Shown here: piece by piece, positions 53,864 through 63,569 of the stretch
Layout: each line of letters begins with the position of its first letter
Position numbering within the stretch: position 1 is the first letter of the stretch
Translations under genes and position numbers: made by a program
Notes under the pieces: generated by a model
The model's input: only the letters and a program-made list of their open reading frames with translations
Database searches by the model: none
What the model was told of the DNA's origin: nothing
Origin: CALFCE01 sp964411665
GTDB lineage: Bacteria > Pseudomonadota > Gammaproteobacteria > Granulosicoccales > Granulosicoccaceae
DNA: 64,000 nucleotides
Direction of reading: 5' to 3'
Assembly (NCBI GenBank): GCA_964411665.1
Contig: CAYPMR010000001.1
Coordinates: 1-64,000 of the forward strand

Positions 53864-54973
53864 TTAGATAAACGGCAAATCGCACAGCGTACCCGATGTT
53901 TCAATTCCATCAGGCAAGGTAATCGATACTTTGTCTCCCACCACAGCAGTGCGATCTATTAGCGCCAATCCGATATTCTGCTCCAGTCGTGGTGACCAGG
54001 TGTGCGCAGTTACAGCACCACAAACAGTACCATTCATGCTGATCACGCTGGAGCGATCAAACAAACCAAATTTTTCGTTGTAATCAAAAAGAACGCCCAA
54101 CTGGTGGCGTTTGATGCCTTCTTTGTGCAATCGTCGCAACGCCTGAATGCCTATGACATCATCAGGTGCGTCAAGATCAACATAGCGCTCCATACGCACT
54201 TCAAAAGGATTGGTTTGATCATCCGTGTCACCGCCCCATGACAGCAGTCCACCCTCCACTCTTTCAGCCGGATTAGGATTACCCGGCCCAATGTTAAACG
54301 CTTTGCCAGCTTCTTTAACCCGTTGCCATAGTTCAGTACCTTTAGCACCATCCATCAGATAAAGCTCGAAACCACCCTGAAGCGAATAGCCGGATCTCGC
54401 CACCATTAACGGAATGCCATCCAAAGACATTTCCTTAAACTGAAAGTGCCGGATACTGACTGCCTCCTCTCCCAGCAGTGCACCAACGACCTGATCTGCT
54501 TTGGGGCCCTGGATCGCAAGTGGTGAGACATCAGGTTCAAAGATCTCAACATCATAGGATCGCTCTCCTGCTACCGCACGTGCCCAAAAAAGAACATCAC
54601 TGTCAGCGATAGAAATCCAGAAACGATCCTCCGCTAACTTAAGCAGTATCGGATCATTAATAAGAACACCACGATGGTCGCACAAGGCCACATACCAACC
54701 TCGACCAATCTGCAGATTATCCAGCTTGCGCGGTGTCAGCACTTGCGCAAGCCTGGCAGCATCCGGGCCACGCAATTCAACCTGACGCTCCACCGCTACA
54801 TCCCACATGGCGACATGGTTAATTAACCTGTCGTACTCCACTTCCGGATGCCCATAGCTGGTTGGCATCAGCATATGGTTGTAGGGTGAGAAAGAGACTA
54901 CGCCATCGGCAACAGTCGCCTCAAAAAATGGACTACGTCGCACGCGCGGCGATGGGGAGATTGAAAATGCCAT
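53864..54973 (-). CDS. DmdA-like folate-dependent demethylase (GcvT superfamily)
   Basis: 369 residues, the length of DMSP demethylase DmdA. Lines that match the DmdA subgroup better than T-protein are YNHMLMPTS, WDVAVERQVELRG, LINDPILLKLAEDRFW, ISDSD-like IADSDVLFWA, PDVSPLAIQGP, ARSGYSLQGGFELY and ERVEGGLLSWGGDTD. DmdA moves one methyl of dimethylsulfoniopropionate to tetrahydrofolate. No dmdB, dmdC or dmdD is visible here. DmdA-like relatives with other substrates exist, so the DMSP role is probable, not proved. It faces guanine deaminase across a 221-bp gap. Confidence 0.78.
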   Translation of the reverse strand: MAFSISPSPRVRRSPFFEATVADGVVSFSPYNHMLMPTSYGHPEVEYDRLINHVAMWDVAVERQVELRGPDAARLAQVLTPRKLDNLQIGRGWYVALCDHRGVLINDPILLKLAEDRFWISIADSDVLFWARAVAGERSYDVEIFEPDVSPLAIQGPKADQVVGALLGEEAVSIRHFQFKEMSLDGIPLMVARSGYSLQGGFELYLMDGAKGTELWQRVKEAGKAFNIGPGNPNPAERVEGGLLSWGGDTDDQTNPFEVRMERYVDLDAPDDVIGIQALRRLHKEGIKRHQLGVLFDYNEKFGLFDRSSVISMNGTVCGAVTAHTWSPRLEQNIGLALIDRTAVVGDKVSITLPDGIETSGTLCDLPFI

Positions 54974-55045
54974 AGTTTTAAAGGCCTGTTATTCGATCAG
55001 TATCCGCCAGTACAAGCTCAAAACAAACGCGGAAGTGTCTGGAAT

Positions 55046-55066
55046 AAGCGCCCAGGTTAGGCGCTT
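55046..55066. promoter_or_regulatory. 7-bp stem-loop in the dmdA-like/guaD divergent region
   Basis: AAGCGCC and GGCGCTT are separated by CAGGTTA. It lies 73 bp upstream of the demethylase ATG and may be an operator or leader hairpin. No terminator U-run. Confidence 0.4.
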
Positions 55067-55194
55067 GAAAACGACTGCGAGTTTACCGAATGATCCTGGC
55101 ACCGGTAGTTCACGTTACGACATACTAATAACCCATTTAGCGCAGCCAGCTGAGACGATTCTGTTAGTTTTGTTACTACAGCTACACTATCAAT

Positions 55195-56574
55195 ATGGCC
55201 AAACCCGGGACCAGATGCCACGTGCCAGCAACCGAAAACACTGAAAGCGATTCTCCACAAAAGACACGACCTCTGCCAGAGCCCATCGGTGAACGCGTGG
55301 TACACCGCGGTGAAATCCTGCATATGCTGTCTGATCCAGCGGACAACCCGGAGGCCATCGAGTTTTTGCCCGATGGCGCTCTGGTGGTTGCCAATGGACA
55401 TATAGAAGGCCTGGGCCAGGCACAGGATGTTATTCAGGCTTTGCCCGAGAACACACCGATAATCCATCATCGCAACGCGCTCATCACACCCGGCTTCATT
55501 GACTGCCACGTCCACTACCCGCAGTACCAGGTCATCGCCTCTTACGGCACGCAATTGCTTGAATGGCTCAATACCCACACCTATCCAGAAGAAATGAAGT
55601 TTGCTGATCAGACTTATGCTCGTCAGGTAGCCAGTAGTTTTCTTGACGAACTTTTATCCAATGGCACAACTACCGCGCTGGTTTTTGGCACTGTCCATCC
55701 GGAATCTGTCGACGCTTTTTTTGACGAGGCAAGAAGACGGAAACTTCGGATGATTTGCGGCAAGGTCATGATGGATCGTAACGCCCCGACAGACCTACTC
55801 GATACAGCAGAACAATCGGCAATTGAAAGCGAAGCGTTGATTAAACGCTGGCACGGGTGTGAACGCTTGGGTTACGCCGTCACACCACGCTTTGCACCGA
55901 CCAGTACGCCCGATCAATTGACAGTAGCAGCACAGTTACTTGATATGTATCCCGGTGTCATGTTGCATACGCATCTGGCAGAAAATACCGACGAGTGTGC
56001 ATGGGTTAAAGAGTTATTTCCGGAGCAACGAAGTTATCTCGATGTCTACGATCACTATGGTTTGCTTAGTGACAGAAGCCTGTTTGCACACAGCATTGAG
56101 CTGGACAATGAAGACTGGCAACGTATAAAAGAAACCGGATCTTCTATTGCACATTGCCCGTTATCGAATCTGTTTATCGGCTCAGGCTTATTTAATATGC
56201 AACAGGCATTTGCGCATGATATCAAGCTGGGCTTCGGAACCGATGTGGGTGGAGGAGATAGTTTTTCGATTCTTCGCACAATCAATGAGGCTTACAAGGT
56301 ACAACAGCTCCAGGGTTTATCACTTGATCCTTTAAAATCTTTTTACCTATCTACACTTGGTGGTGCTATTGCACTTTCACTGGATAAATACATCGGTAAT
56401 TTTACTAAAGACAAGGAAGCTGATTTCAATATCATTGACTACAACGCCACACCCTTAATTCGAGCGCGACTACAAAATTGCACGACACTGCAAGAGAAAT
56501 TATTTGTTTTGCAAATGCTGGGAGATGATCGAGCTATTCGACAAACATGGGTCGCTGGCAACGCAGTTAATTAG
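55195..56574 (+). CDS. guaD: Guanine deaminase
   Basis: 459 residues. Amidohydrolase-fold metal motifs are PGFIDCHVHYPQ, HTHLAEN and GTDVGGGDS, the last typical of guanine deaminases. It turns guanine into xanthine and ammonia in purine breakdown. The first 35 residues are poorly conserved. The ATG at 55195 is the only in-frame start close to the body of the protein. No xanthine dehydrogenase genes are adjacent. Confidence 0.92.
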   Translation: MAKPGTRCHVPATENTESDSPQKTRPLPEPIGERVVHRGEILHMLSDPADNPEAIEFLPDGALVVANGHIEGLGQAQDVIQALPENTPIIHHRNALITPGFIDCHVHYPQYQVIASYGTQLLEWLNTHTYPEEMKFADQTYARQVASSFLDELLSNGTTTALVFGTVHPESVDAFFDEARRRKLRMICGKVMMDRNAPTDLLDTAEQSAIESEALIKRWHGCERLGYAVTPRFAPTSTPDQLTVAAQLLDMYPGVMLHTHLAENTDECAWVKELFPEQRSYLDVYDHYGLLSDRSLFAHSIELDNEDWQRIKETGSSIAHCPLSNLFIGSGLFNMQQAFAHDIKLGFGTDVGGGDSFSILRTINEAYKVQQLQGLSLDPLKSFYLSTLGGAIALSLDKYIGNFTKDKEADFNIIDYNATPLIRARLQNCTTLQEKLFVLQMLGDDRAIRQTWVAGNAVN

Positions 56575-57061
56575 TAAATAACAGGCAGGCTTGCCGTGCC
56601 GCAAATTTGACACCAAGAGCGGACAATTCATGCGAGCGGCGGCGGCGTGAAATCACAACGCATGCCAGAATTGAAAATATTTTTTAATTACACGTCTTTT
56701 TTCGTCTTGCAAAGACACCTGTTCGTGAGGATACTGAACCTGCGGTTTGGAACCGCAACTCACCCTAGGAGGTATCTATAACAGGAAACCCCATAACAAG
56801 GCCGGACGAAAGATTCGCTGTTTGGATAGTTGAAAAATTACAACACTGTTTTTTCATGTTTTGTGTTTTTTAATGGCCTTTTTAAACAGCAGCTGCGCTA
56901 ATGCGCAGATCCCTCAACTGAATCCTTCGTCAAAGCAGTTTTACTGATGTGTTGTTGAGGCACAGACAGTGACTCTGTACAAACGGCACGAATGAGTATC
57001 CTCCGGCTAGCCGGATGCATTCGGTAGATAACGGCAACTGACTGTTTTTTAGGATAAGGAC

Positions 57062-57265
57062 ATGACAGATTCGTCTACACAGGTACACAGAAGATTCGGT
57101 ACACGCGGCCGACAGAAGCGAATACGCAGGGCAGATAATAATGCCATATCTCTGGATGATAACGGGCGTAACACCAAACCTTCAATGAAGCAGATCCGCT
57201 TAGCCGTAAGCGGATCGGTTTCTACCCTCTCAGGTCAGCACTTATCCAACGGTCAAACCCGCTAG
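57062..57265 (+). CDS. Possible small basic protein, doubtful
   Basis: 67 residues, Arg-rich at the start (RRFGTRGRQKRIRR) and Ser/Gln-rich at the end. AGGA lies 7 nt before the ATG, which is the main support. Against it, a perfect 10-bp hairpin lies inside the frame and no family is recognised. It may be an accident within a structured region. Confidence 0.25.
   Translation: MTDSSTQVHRRFGTRGRQKRIRRADNNAISLDDNGRNTKPSMKQIRLAVSGSVSTLSGQHLSNGQTR
57193..57216. other. Perfect 10-bp stem with GCCG loop
   Basis: GATCCGCTTA, loop GCCG, TAAGCGGATC. It is the most stable-looking short hairpin of the gap upstream of the hpaE gene. No U-run follows. Confidence 0.6.
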
Positions 57266-57395
57266 TTACTGTAATTCCTGCAGCAAGTACTCCTCGTACG
57301 AATCAATTCCCTGTAGAATTTCTGTCACTTAGCCATCTTGAGCCAGCTGGTGATCCAAACCTGCCCGCTGCGCGTGACCGGATTTGCGCAATATC

Positions 57396-58895
57396 ATGAC
57401 TTTGCAAGAAAATCAGAAAAAAGCTGCCGGATTCCTGCAGAGATTCGCCGCTGAGACGATACCGAACCGGATCAACGGCAAGGATATCGAGGGTGGTCTT
57501 GGCACGTTCGAGACACACTCACCCATAGACGATTCCCGTTTAGCATCAGTTGCTCGTGCCAGCGCTGCTGATGTGGACGCAGCGGCACAAGCGGCTAATG
57601 CTGCATTTGCCGACTGGGCTGCCCTGCCGGGCAAAGAGCGCAAGAAGCTTATGCACGCCATTGCCGATGCGATTGTCGAGCGGGCTGATGAAATTGCCCT
57701 GCTCGAATGTGTCGATACTGGCCAAGCCTTTCGATTCATGTCGAAAGCGGCGTTGCGAGGGGCTGAAAATTTCAGGTTTTTTGCTGACATGGCCGAATCT
57801 GCCCGAGATGGCAAATCCATTTACACGCCGACACAAACCAACATTACCGGACGTTTTCCCATTGGGCCAGTCGGTGTTATTACGCCCTGGAACACCCCGT
57901 TCATGCTCTCTACCTGGAAAATCGCGCCAGCCCTGGCAGCAGGTTGTACAGTGGTGCACAAGCCCGCAGAATTATCGCCAATTACTGCTCGACTGCTACT
58001 GGAGATTGCAGAATCTGCCGGACTCCCACCAGGCGTATGGAACAACGTTAATGGTTTTGGTGAGGATACGGGCAAGGCAGTAACAGAACACCCGTTGCTC
58101 AAGGCCGTCGCCTTTGTCGGTGAAAGTCAGACTGGCAGCCACATCATGCGCCAGGGAGCAGATACTTTAAAACGTGTGCACTTTGAACTCGGTGGCAAAA
58201 ATCCGGTAGTGGTGTTTGACGATGCGGATCTGGAAAGAGCAGCTGATGCCGCCGTATTTATGATCTATTCACTCAATGGTGAACGCTGTACATCATCCAG
58301 TCGTTTACTGGTTGAGGAATCAATACACGATAAATTTATCGAGATGGTCAAACACAAGGCAAGCAACATCAAAGTCGGTCACCCGCTTGACCCGGATACA
58401 GTTATTGGTCCGTTGATCAACAATGAACACTACGACAAAGTACGCAGTTATGTTGATCTTGCAAAGCAGGAAGGTGCTGTAGTTTTTGAAGGTTCTCAAA
58501 GCTGTGGCCCCAACCAGATCGCACCGGTACTATTCAGTCAGGCAAACAACAGTATGCGTGTTGCACAGGAAGAAATATTCGGACCTGTGCTAACCGCCAT
58601 CCCGTTCCGTGACGAGGACGATGCCCTGACGCTGGCTAACGATATCGCTTATGGCCTGGCAGGCTACGTCTGGACATCTGATCTAACCCGCGCCATGCGT
58701 TTTACCTCGCAAATGAATACCGGCATGGTGTGGGTCAATAGCGAGAACGTTCGTCACTTGCCAACACCCTTTGGCGGCACAAAAGCAAGTGGTATTGGAC
58801 GGGACGGAGGTGACTGGTCATTTGATTTTTATATGGAAACGCGCAATGTCAGCTTTGCCACCAGCGAACACCGTGTACCGAAACTCGGGGGCTAA
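57396..58895 (+). CDS. hpaE: 5-carboxymethyl-2-hydroxymuconate semialdehyde dehydrogenase
   Basis: 499 residues from the ATG at 57396 (a TTG at 57384 is less likely). ALDH motifs are ITPWNTPFMLSTWKIAP, ELGGKNP with the general-base Glu, the nucleophile Cys in NGERCTSSSR, and EEIFGPV. The N-terminal and TWKIAPAL patterns match HpaE/HpcC of homoprotocatechuate breakdown. hpaD starts 3 bp after its stop. No hpaF, hpaG, hpaH or hpaI follows, so the rest of the pathway must be elsewhere or the enzymes serve a variant route. Confidence 0.87.
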   Translation: MTLQENQKKAAGFLQRFAAETIPNRINGKDIEGGLGTFETHSPIDDSRLASVARASAADVDAAAQAANAAFADWAALPGKERKKLMHAIADAIVERADEIALLECVDTGQAFRFMSKAALRGAENFRFFADMAESARDGKSIYTPTQTNITGRFPIGPVGVITPWNTPFMLSTWKIAPALAAGCTVVHKPAELSPITARLLLEIAESAGLPPGVWNNVNGFGEDTGKAVTEHPLLKAVAFVGESQTGSHIMRQGADTLKRVHFELGGKNPVVVFDDADLERAADAAVFMIYSLNGERCTSSSRLLVEESIHDKFIEMVKHKASNIKVGHPLDPDTVIGPLINNEHYDKVRSYVDLAKQEGAVVFEGSQSCGPNQIAPVLFSQANNSMRVAQEEIFGPVLTAIPFRDEDDALTLANDIAYGLAGYVWTSDLTRAMRFTSQMNTGMVWVNSENVRHLPTPFGGTKASGIGRDGGDWSFDFYMETRNVSFATSEHRVPKLGG

Positions 58896-58898
58896 ACG

Positions 58899-59879
58899 AT
58901 GCCACTACCACCTTTAAATCTATACCCTGATTTCAACTGTATTCGGTTGAGCCATATCGAACTCAAGGTCACTGATCTGGATAGAAGCAGACACTTTTAC
59001 GTCGATACACTGGGTTTGCAAGTCACGCACGAGGATAGTAGCCAGATCTTTCTACGTGCCATGGAAGAGCGCGGTCACCATTCAGTCATTCTGACAAAGG
59101 CCAACACAGCGACGGCAGCCTATCTCGCCTACAAGGTGTTTGATGAAGCGCAACTCGATAAAGCGTACACTTATTTCCAGTCCATCGGACAACCGCTTAG
59201 CTGGGTCGAACGCCCATTTCAAGGAAGAACTCTGGCAACAGTTGATAACCACGGCATCCCGATTGAGTTTTATTTCAAGATGGATCGCCTGGAAAATATC
59301 TCACAGCACTATGCCAAGTACCGCGGTGTTAAACCTCTGCGCATCGATCATTTCAACTTATTCTCACCCAATGTCGATGAGAGCGTTGCCTTCTACCATA
59401 AGATTGGATTTCGCACTACAGAGTACACAGAAGATGAAGGAACGGGTGCTATCTGGGCAGCCTGGTTACATCGTAAAGGCGGTGTACACGACGTAGCTTT
59501 CACCAATGGTTTGGGGCCACGGCTACATCACGTCGCCTTCTGGGTACCGACACCACTTAACATTATTGATCTGCTAGACCTAATGGCAACTACTGGCTAC
59601 GTTGCGAACATCGAGCGTGGGCCAGGACGACATGGTATTTCCAATGCATTTTTCCTGTACATACTGGATCCAGATGGACACCGCATAGAGATATACTGCT
59701 CTGACTACCAGACGGTCGACCCGGATCTCGAACCGATTCGATGGGATCTGAAAGATCCACAAAGACAAACACTGTGGGGTGCTCAAGCACCAAGTAGCTG
59801 GTTCAAGCACGGCACACGATTTGACAACCTGCCACCCAGAGAACCAGACTTGGTTGCAAGTCCTGTTATTGCCCAGTAG
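58899..59879 (+). CDS. hpaD: 3,4-dihydroxyphenylacetate 2,3-dioxygenase (class I extradiol)
   Basis: 326 residues with two vicinal-oxygen-chelate domains. Metal ligands are visible as His151 in RIDHFN, His210/211 in LHHVAF and Glu264 in RIEIY, matching His155, His214 and Glu267 of known homoprotocatechuate dioxygenases. His197 in VHDVAF is the second-sphere catalytic His. It opens the ring of homoprotocatechuate using Fe(II) or Mn(II). Translationally linked to hpaE. Confidence 0.9.
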   Translation: MPLPPLNLYPDFNCIRLSHIELKVTDLDRSRHFYVDTLGLQVTHEDSSQIFLRAMEERGHHSVILTKANTATAAYLAYKVFDEAQLDKAYTYFQSIGQPLSWVERPFQGRTLATVDNHGIPIEFYFKMDRLENISQHYAKYRGVKPLRIDHFNLFSPNVDESVAFYHKIGFRTTEYTEDEGTGAIWAAWLHRKGGVHDVAFTNGLGPRLHHVAFWVPTPLNIIDLLDLMATTGYVANIERGPGRHGISNAFFLYILDPDGHRIEIYCSDYQTVDPDLEPIRWDLKDPQRQTLWGAQAPSSWFKHGTRFDNLPPREPDLVASPVIAQ

Positions 59880-60015
59880 CAAAATAAAAGTGATAAACAA
59901 GAAAATGAACAGGATTTGGCTAGAGCTAAAGCTAGAGCAAAAAGTAAACAAGAACCTTGCACTGATTATGCTGATTGCATAACGTGCACCATGCACTACA
60001 GATGAGTGTCGCAGC

Positions 60016-60603
60016 ATGGCGATAGACAAAGCCACCATACAAGCTTACACAGATCGAATTGACGACTATCGGGGTCTGGTAAAAGACATCAGAAATCCTG
60101 ATCTGGAAAAATTCATCGCGTCATTACCCAAGGCAGGCAAGGTACTCGATGCCGGTGCTGGACCGGGAAAAGATGCGCTTACAATGCGCGCAGCAGGTCT
60201 GCAGGTCACAGCACTTGAACCCACACCGGAATTCGCAGACCTTATTGCAGCTTCCGGCACACCCCTCATTCGACAGGATTTCAGTGGCATACCGGAAACG
60301 GGAGAATACGATGGCGTCTGGGCAAGTTTTTCGCTGCTGCATGTTGAACGCAACGATTGTTATCGCCACATCCAGCAAATCCACAATGCATTGAAACCCA
60401 GCGGTTTACTGGTACTGGGAATGAAGTTAGGCGAAGGTGCGAAACGCGACCCTCTTGGTAGATACTACTGCTATTACTCAGAACAGGAATTGTTATCCAT
60501 GCTATCGAGCACAGGCTTCGAGGTCTTACACCAGCGCACCGGCAGCGCAAAAGGTCTTGCTGGTGAAAAAGAACCCTTTATCTACCTAACAGCAAAGCGC
60601 TAA
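60016..60603 (+). CDS. Class I SAM-dependent methyltransferase
   Basis: 195 residues. Motif I is LDAGAGPGKDAL (SAM-binding loop) near residue 44, the acidic end of strand 2 is ALEPTPEF, and motif II lies around YDGVWASFSLLHV. A short single-domain enzyme like those that methylate small metabolites. It ends 7 bp before the metallophosphoesterase gene, so they are probably co-transcribed. No substrate can be assigned. Confidence 0.82.
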   Translation: MAIDKATIQAYTDRIDDYRGLVKDIRNPDLEKFIASLPKAGKVLDAGAGPGKDALTMRAAGLQVTALEPTPEFADLIAASGTPLIRQDFSGIPETGEYDGVWASFSLLHVERNDCYRHIQQIHNALKPSGLLVLGMKLGEGAKRDPLGRYYCYYSEQELLSMLSSTGFEVLHQRTGSAKGLAGEKEPFIYLTAKR

Positions 60604-60610
60604 TCCTGTT

Positions 60611-61666
60611 ATGGCTCAACGTTGGTTTTTCAACGCATTCTTCCTGGCTACAGTCTGGCCGGTCTGTATTTTACCGTGGGTAGCCTTTTCACACTGGATT
60701 TTTGATTGGTCGTGGACGGTGTTGATACCCGTTAGTCTGTTAATAACCATAGTCTACACATACGGATCTTTGAAAGTGTTGCGCAACGGCCCGGACTGGT
60801 TGGCTGTGCTATCCATGCAGTTTATGGGACTGGGTTCTATTGGCTGGATACCGGTTTTACTCGGCTTGCTGACAGAGGCGCTCGTGCCATCGTTCAAACC
60901 ATTGCTGCCAATAGGATTAATTTGGCTGGGGATGATGGCTTACGGTTTTTATCGCGCACAGAATATTGAAAATCTGTTTTTTAATATCGAGGACTCACGT
61001 ATCGACAAACCCGTGCGCATGCTGCAACTCAGTGATGTGCATATAGGCTCGCGAAGTGCCGGGTTTTTAAAGAAAGTGGTTGCTCAGGCAAACAGCCACA
61101 ACCCGGACATCGTGGTTATTACAGGCGACCTGGTAGACCGCTCACGTGTTATTAAAACTGACCTTGCTCCTCTGTCACAGCTATCATGTCCAACATTGAT
61201 GTGCATTGGTAATCATGAACGCTATGTCGATCTGGAAGCTGCGATGAAAGCGGTAAAAGACTGCAATGTCAACGTATTGCGCGATCAATCTATAGAGCTC
61301 GAGGGGATTAATTTTATCGGGATCGATGATTTCGATGACCCGAAACATGTAGCAACTGCATTACAGGAATTGACTATCCCAACATCGCTTTACAATGTTG
61401 TGCTCTATCATCGCCCCGATGGCTGGAATGCCGTCAAACAACATAATTTGCCACTGATGCTTGCAGGCCACACGCATAACGGACAAGTATGGCCGTTGGG
61501 CTTGTTCGTTAAAATGCGTTTCCCCAGGATTGCAGGCTGGTATCGCGACGGTGATACATCACTGTATGTATCCAGCGGCACAGGTACCTGGGGGCCGACA
61601 TTCAGACTAGGCACTCGTTGTGAAATGGGTATCTTTGATCTTAAGCCAACTGCAAACACATCCTGA
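60611..61666 (+). CDS. Membrane-anchored metallophosphoesterase
   Basis: 351 residues. Residues 1-120 contain about four hydrophobic segments; the calcineurin-like domain follows with LSDVHIG, GDLVDRS, GNHERY, YHRPDGWNA and AGHTHNGQ. This is the YkuE/YaeI-like arrangement, often active on lipid-linked or nucleotide phosphates at the membrane. A soluble relative lies at 18006-19079. It converges on the S9 peptidase gene with a 4-bp gap. Confidence 0.85.
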   Translation: MAQRWFFNAFFLATVWPVCILPWVAFSHWIFDWSWTVLIPVSLLITIVYTYGSLKVLRNGPDWLAVLSMQFMGLGSIGWIPVLLGLLTEALVPSFKPLLPIGLIWLGMMAYGFYRAQNIENLFFNIEDSRIDKPVRMLQLSDVHIGSRSAGFLKKVVAQANSHNPDIVVITGDLVDRSRVIKTDLAPLSQLSCPTLMCIGNHERYVDLEAAMKAVKDCNVNVLRDQSIELEGINFIGIDDFDDPKHVATALQELTIPTSLYNVVLYHRPDGWNAVKQHNLPLMLAGHTHNGQVWPLGLFVKMRFPRIAGWYRDGDTSLYVSSGTGTWGPTFRLGTRCEMGIFDLKPTANTS

Positions 61667-61670
61667 TCTT

Positions 61671-63569
61671 TTAGGTCAAATTGCGTATCGGCAAATCAGA
61701 CTGCTCCTCTGGCGGCAAAAGCTTAAACACACGCAGATAGAATTCCAGTTCTGCTAGCAAGGCGCGCTTAATATTCTTGGCTTGGCGGAACCCGTGCTGC
61801 TCACCATCAAATTCAATGTAGGCGACAGGTACACCGCGTTTATCCAAAGCTTCAACAATCATGCGAGATTGATTCGGTGGCACGATCGCATCTTCCGAAC
61901 CTTGCAATACAATCATTGGTGCATCGAAACCATCCAGATGGTTAATCGGTGAACGTTCCTGATAAAGTTCTTTCAATTTCGGGTAAGCACCAACAAGGCC
62001 ATCGAGATACCGACTTTCAAATTTGTGCGTGTCCTTGGCAAGTGCTTCAAGATCTGCCACGCCATAAAGACTGGCACCGGCGGCAAACATATCGTAGAAG
62101 GCCATGGCACAAAGGACGGTATAACCACCCGCACTGCCGCCTCGAATCAACAATCGGTTCGCATCAACATCGCCACGGTTAGCAAGAAATTTCGCTGCAT
62201 TGACACAATCGGCCACGTCGGCAACTCCCCACTTGCCCTCCAGCTTTTTACGGTAGGCTCGACCGAAACCGGAACTACCGCGATAGTTAACATCGACAAC
62301 TGCAAATCCACGGCTGGTCCAAAATTGTCTGGAAAGATTCAAATGCGAGCGAGCTGCAGATGTGGGTCCACCGTGAGCCAACACAATTAACGGCGGTTTC
62401 TCGCCATCGAGCGCTATGTAATCCGGATTGGCCGGCGGAAAAAACAAGGCCCAGGCCGTGTCACCATCACTGGTTGGAAATTCTATGGTCTCCGGCGTAC
62501 CTAGATACTCAGCATCGAAATTGAGTGTTCTGGGTTCAACGATCTCGGCACCATTAAAAACTATCGCTGCCTCGCGTTGCCAGCTACAACCCACATAGGA
62601 AAAAGTACCCTGGCAAGTTCGTAGCGCATGAAAGGCCGAGTACCGGTCTGCACCCTTAAGTGATTCAAGCCCTCGAGTGAAACGCGCAGCCAGCACATTA
62701 GACTTATCGTCAAAACAGTAACGCGATAAACCAAACACCCACGGTGGGTAACCGATTTCACCATCAAAGACCTGCACAGGATCAGGACCTGCTTCACTGT
62801 ACAAATGCCACAGATCATTTTTGTCTGACACGAAATGCAACACGCCTTCTGGCGAATATTCCGGTTGCACAATAGCCAGTCCTTCTCCTCCTGCTATAAC
62901 TTGAGGTTGGGTGGATGAACAACTGTCTGCTGTGGTTGTTAACTCAGCCTGCAACAGCTCGGTATCGTCCCACGGCATGTTCGGATGATTCCATTGCACC
63001 CAGCATAATCGCATACCATCCGGTGACACTCTTGGAGAACCATAAAAGTCAGCTCCTTCAGCCAATGTCACTAACTGCATTGAGCCGTCAGTCGGGATAG
63101 CGACCACCGAGTTAACAGGCTCACCACCAGACTCACTGTGTTTCTCACAAACAGCCAGTAACCAATGATCATCTGGTGTGGGGCGTAAATCTGCAAAGCG
63201 TAATCCGCCTTTGACCGAAGGTTGCGGAGTTAGCAGGCGAATAGACTCGGCCGATGCATCATCGCTTATAACCCGTACGCGCTGATCAGCATAATCGACA
63301 TAGAATGCCTGGCCTTTCTCGGCCCACCAACTACCACCGCCATATTCGTGTACCGTTGTGCGCACATTTGCATCCGCTGGCGTGATCTCCCGAATGCGAC
63401 CATCCTGCCAATGCATCAGGACATTACGTCCCCCTTCGGTGGGGCGGGATTCAACCCACCAACAGGCGTCTTTTTCGGGTATAACCTCTGATATCCCTCT
63501 TGCACCATCAAGCAACAACTCTGTCGTGATGGCTGACTCCCAAGTGCCACAGGCTCGCTTTTGTTTCAT
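61671..63569 (-). CDS. S9-family prolyl oligopeptidase-like peptidase
   Basis: 632 residues: an N-terminal seven-bladed propeller (about 1-360) and a C-terminal alpha/beta hydrolase. The catalytic Ser is in RGGSAGGYT, Asp in QGSEDAIVPP and His in GEQHGFRQ. The oxyanion region AHGGPTS is present. No signal peptide, so it is cytosolic. It is closer to acylaminoacyl-peptidase/S9C than to dipeptidyl peptidase IV by eye. It diverges from the ArsR-type gene across 169 bp. Confidence 0.9.
   Translation of the reverse strand: MKQKRACGTWESAITTELLLDGARGISEVIPEKDACWWVESRPTEGGRNVLMHWQDGRIREITPADANVRTTVHEYGGGSWWAEKGQAFYVDYADQRVRVISDDASAESIRLLTPQPSVKGGLRFADLRPTPDDHWLLAVCEKHSESGGEPVNSVVAIPTDGSMQLVTLAEGADFYGSPRVSPDGMRLCWVQWNHPNMPWDDTELLQAELTTTADSCSSTQPQVIAGGEGLAIVQPEYSPEGVLHFVSDKNDLWHLYSEAGPDPVQVFDGEIGYPPWVFGLSRYCFDDKSNVLAARFTRGLESLKGADRYSAFHALRTCQGTFSYVGCSWQREAAIVFNGAEIVEPRTLNFDAEYLGTPETIEFPTSDGDTAWALFFPPANPDYIALDGEKPPLIVLAHGGPTSAARSHLNLSRQFWTSRGFAVVDVNYRGSSGFGRAYRKKLEGKWGVADVADCVNAAKFLANRGDVDANRLLIRGGSAGGYTVLCAMAFYDMFAAGASLYGVADLEALAKDTHKFESRYLDGLVGAYPKLKELYQERSPINHLDGFDAPMIVLQGSEDAIVPPNQSRMIVEALDKRGVPVAYIEFDGEQHGFRQAKNIKRALLAELEFYLRVFKLLPPEEQSDLPIRNLT

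Larger units (their letters stand above)
56575..57395. other. 820-bp structured gap with one doubtful ORF
   Basis: No convincing protein gene. It contains hairpins TGCGGTT/AACCGCA (about 56751-56767), CTGCGC/GCGCAG (about 56896-56911), CCTCAAC/GTTGAGG (about 56915-56972), a perfect palindrome TCCGGCTAGCCGGA (near 57000-57013), and the 10-bp stem at 57193-57216. A GGAGG motif near 56768 has no ATG behind it. A non-coding RNA or a decayed element would fit. Confidence 0.45.

Noticed and set aside
57413..57959. Two minus-strand ORFs opposite hpaE
   Set aside because: Shadows of a well-supported aldehyde dehydrogenase gene.
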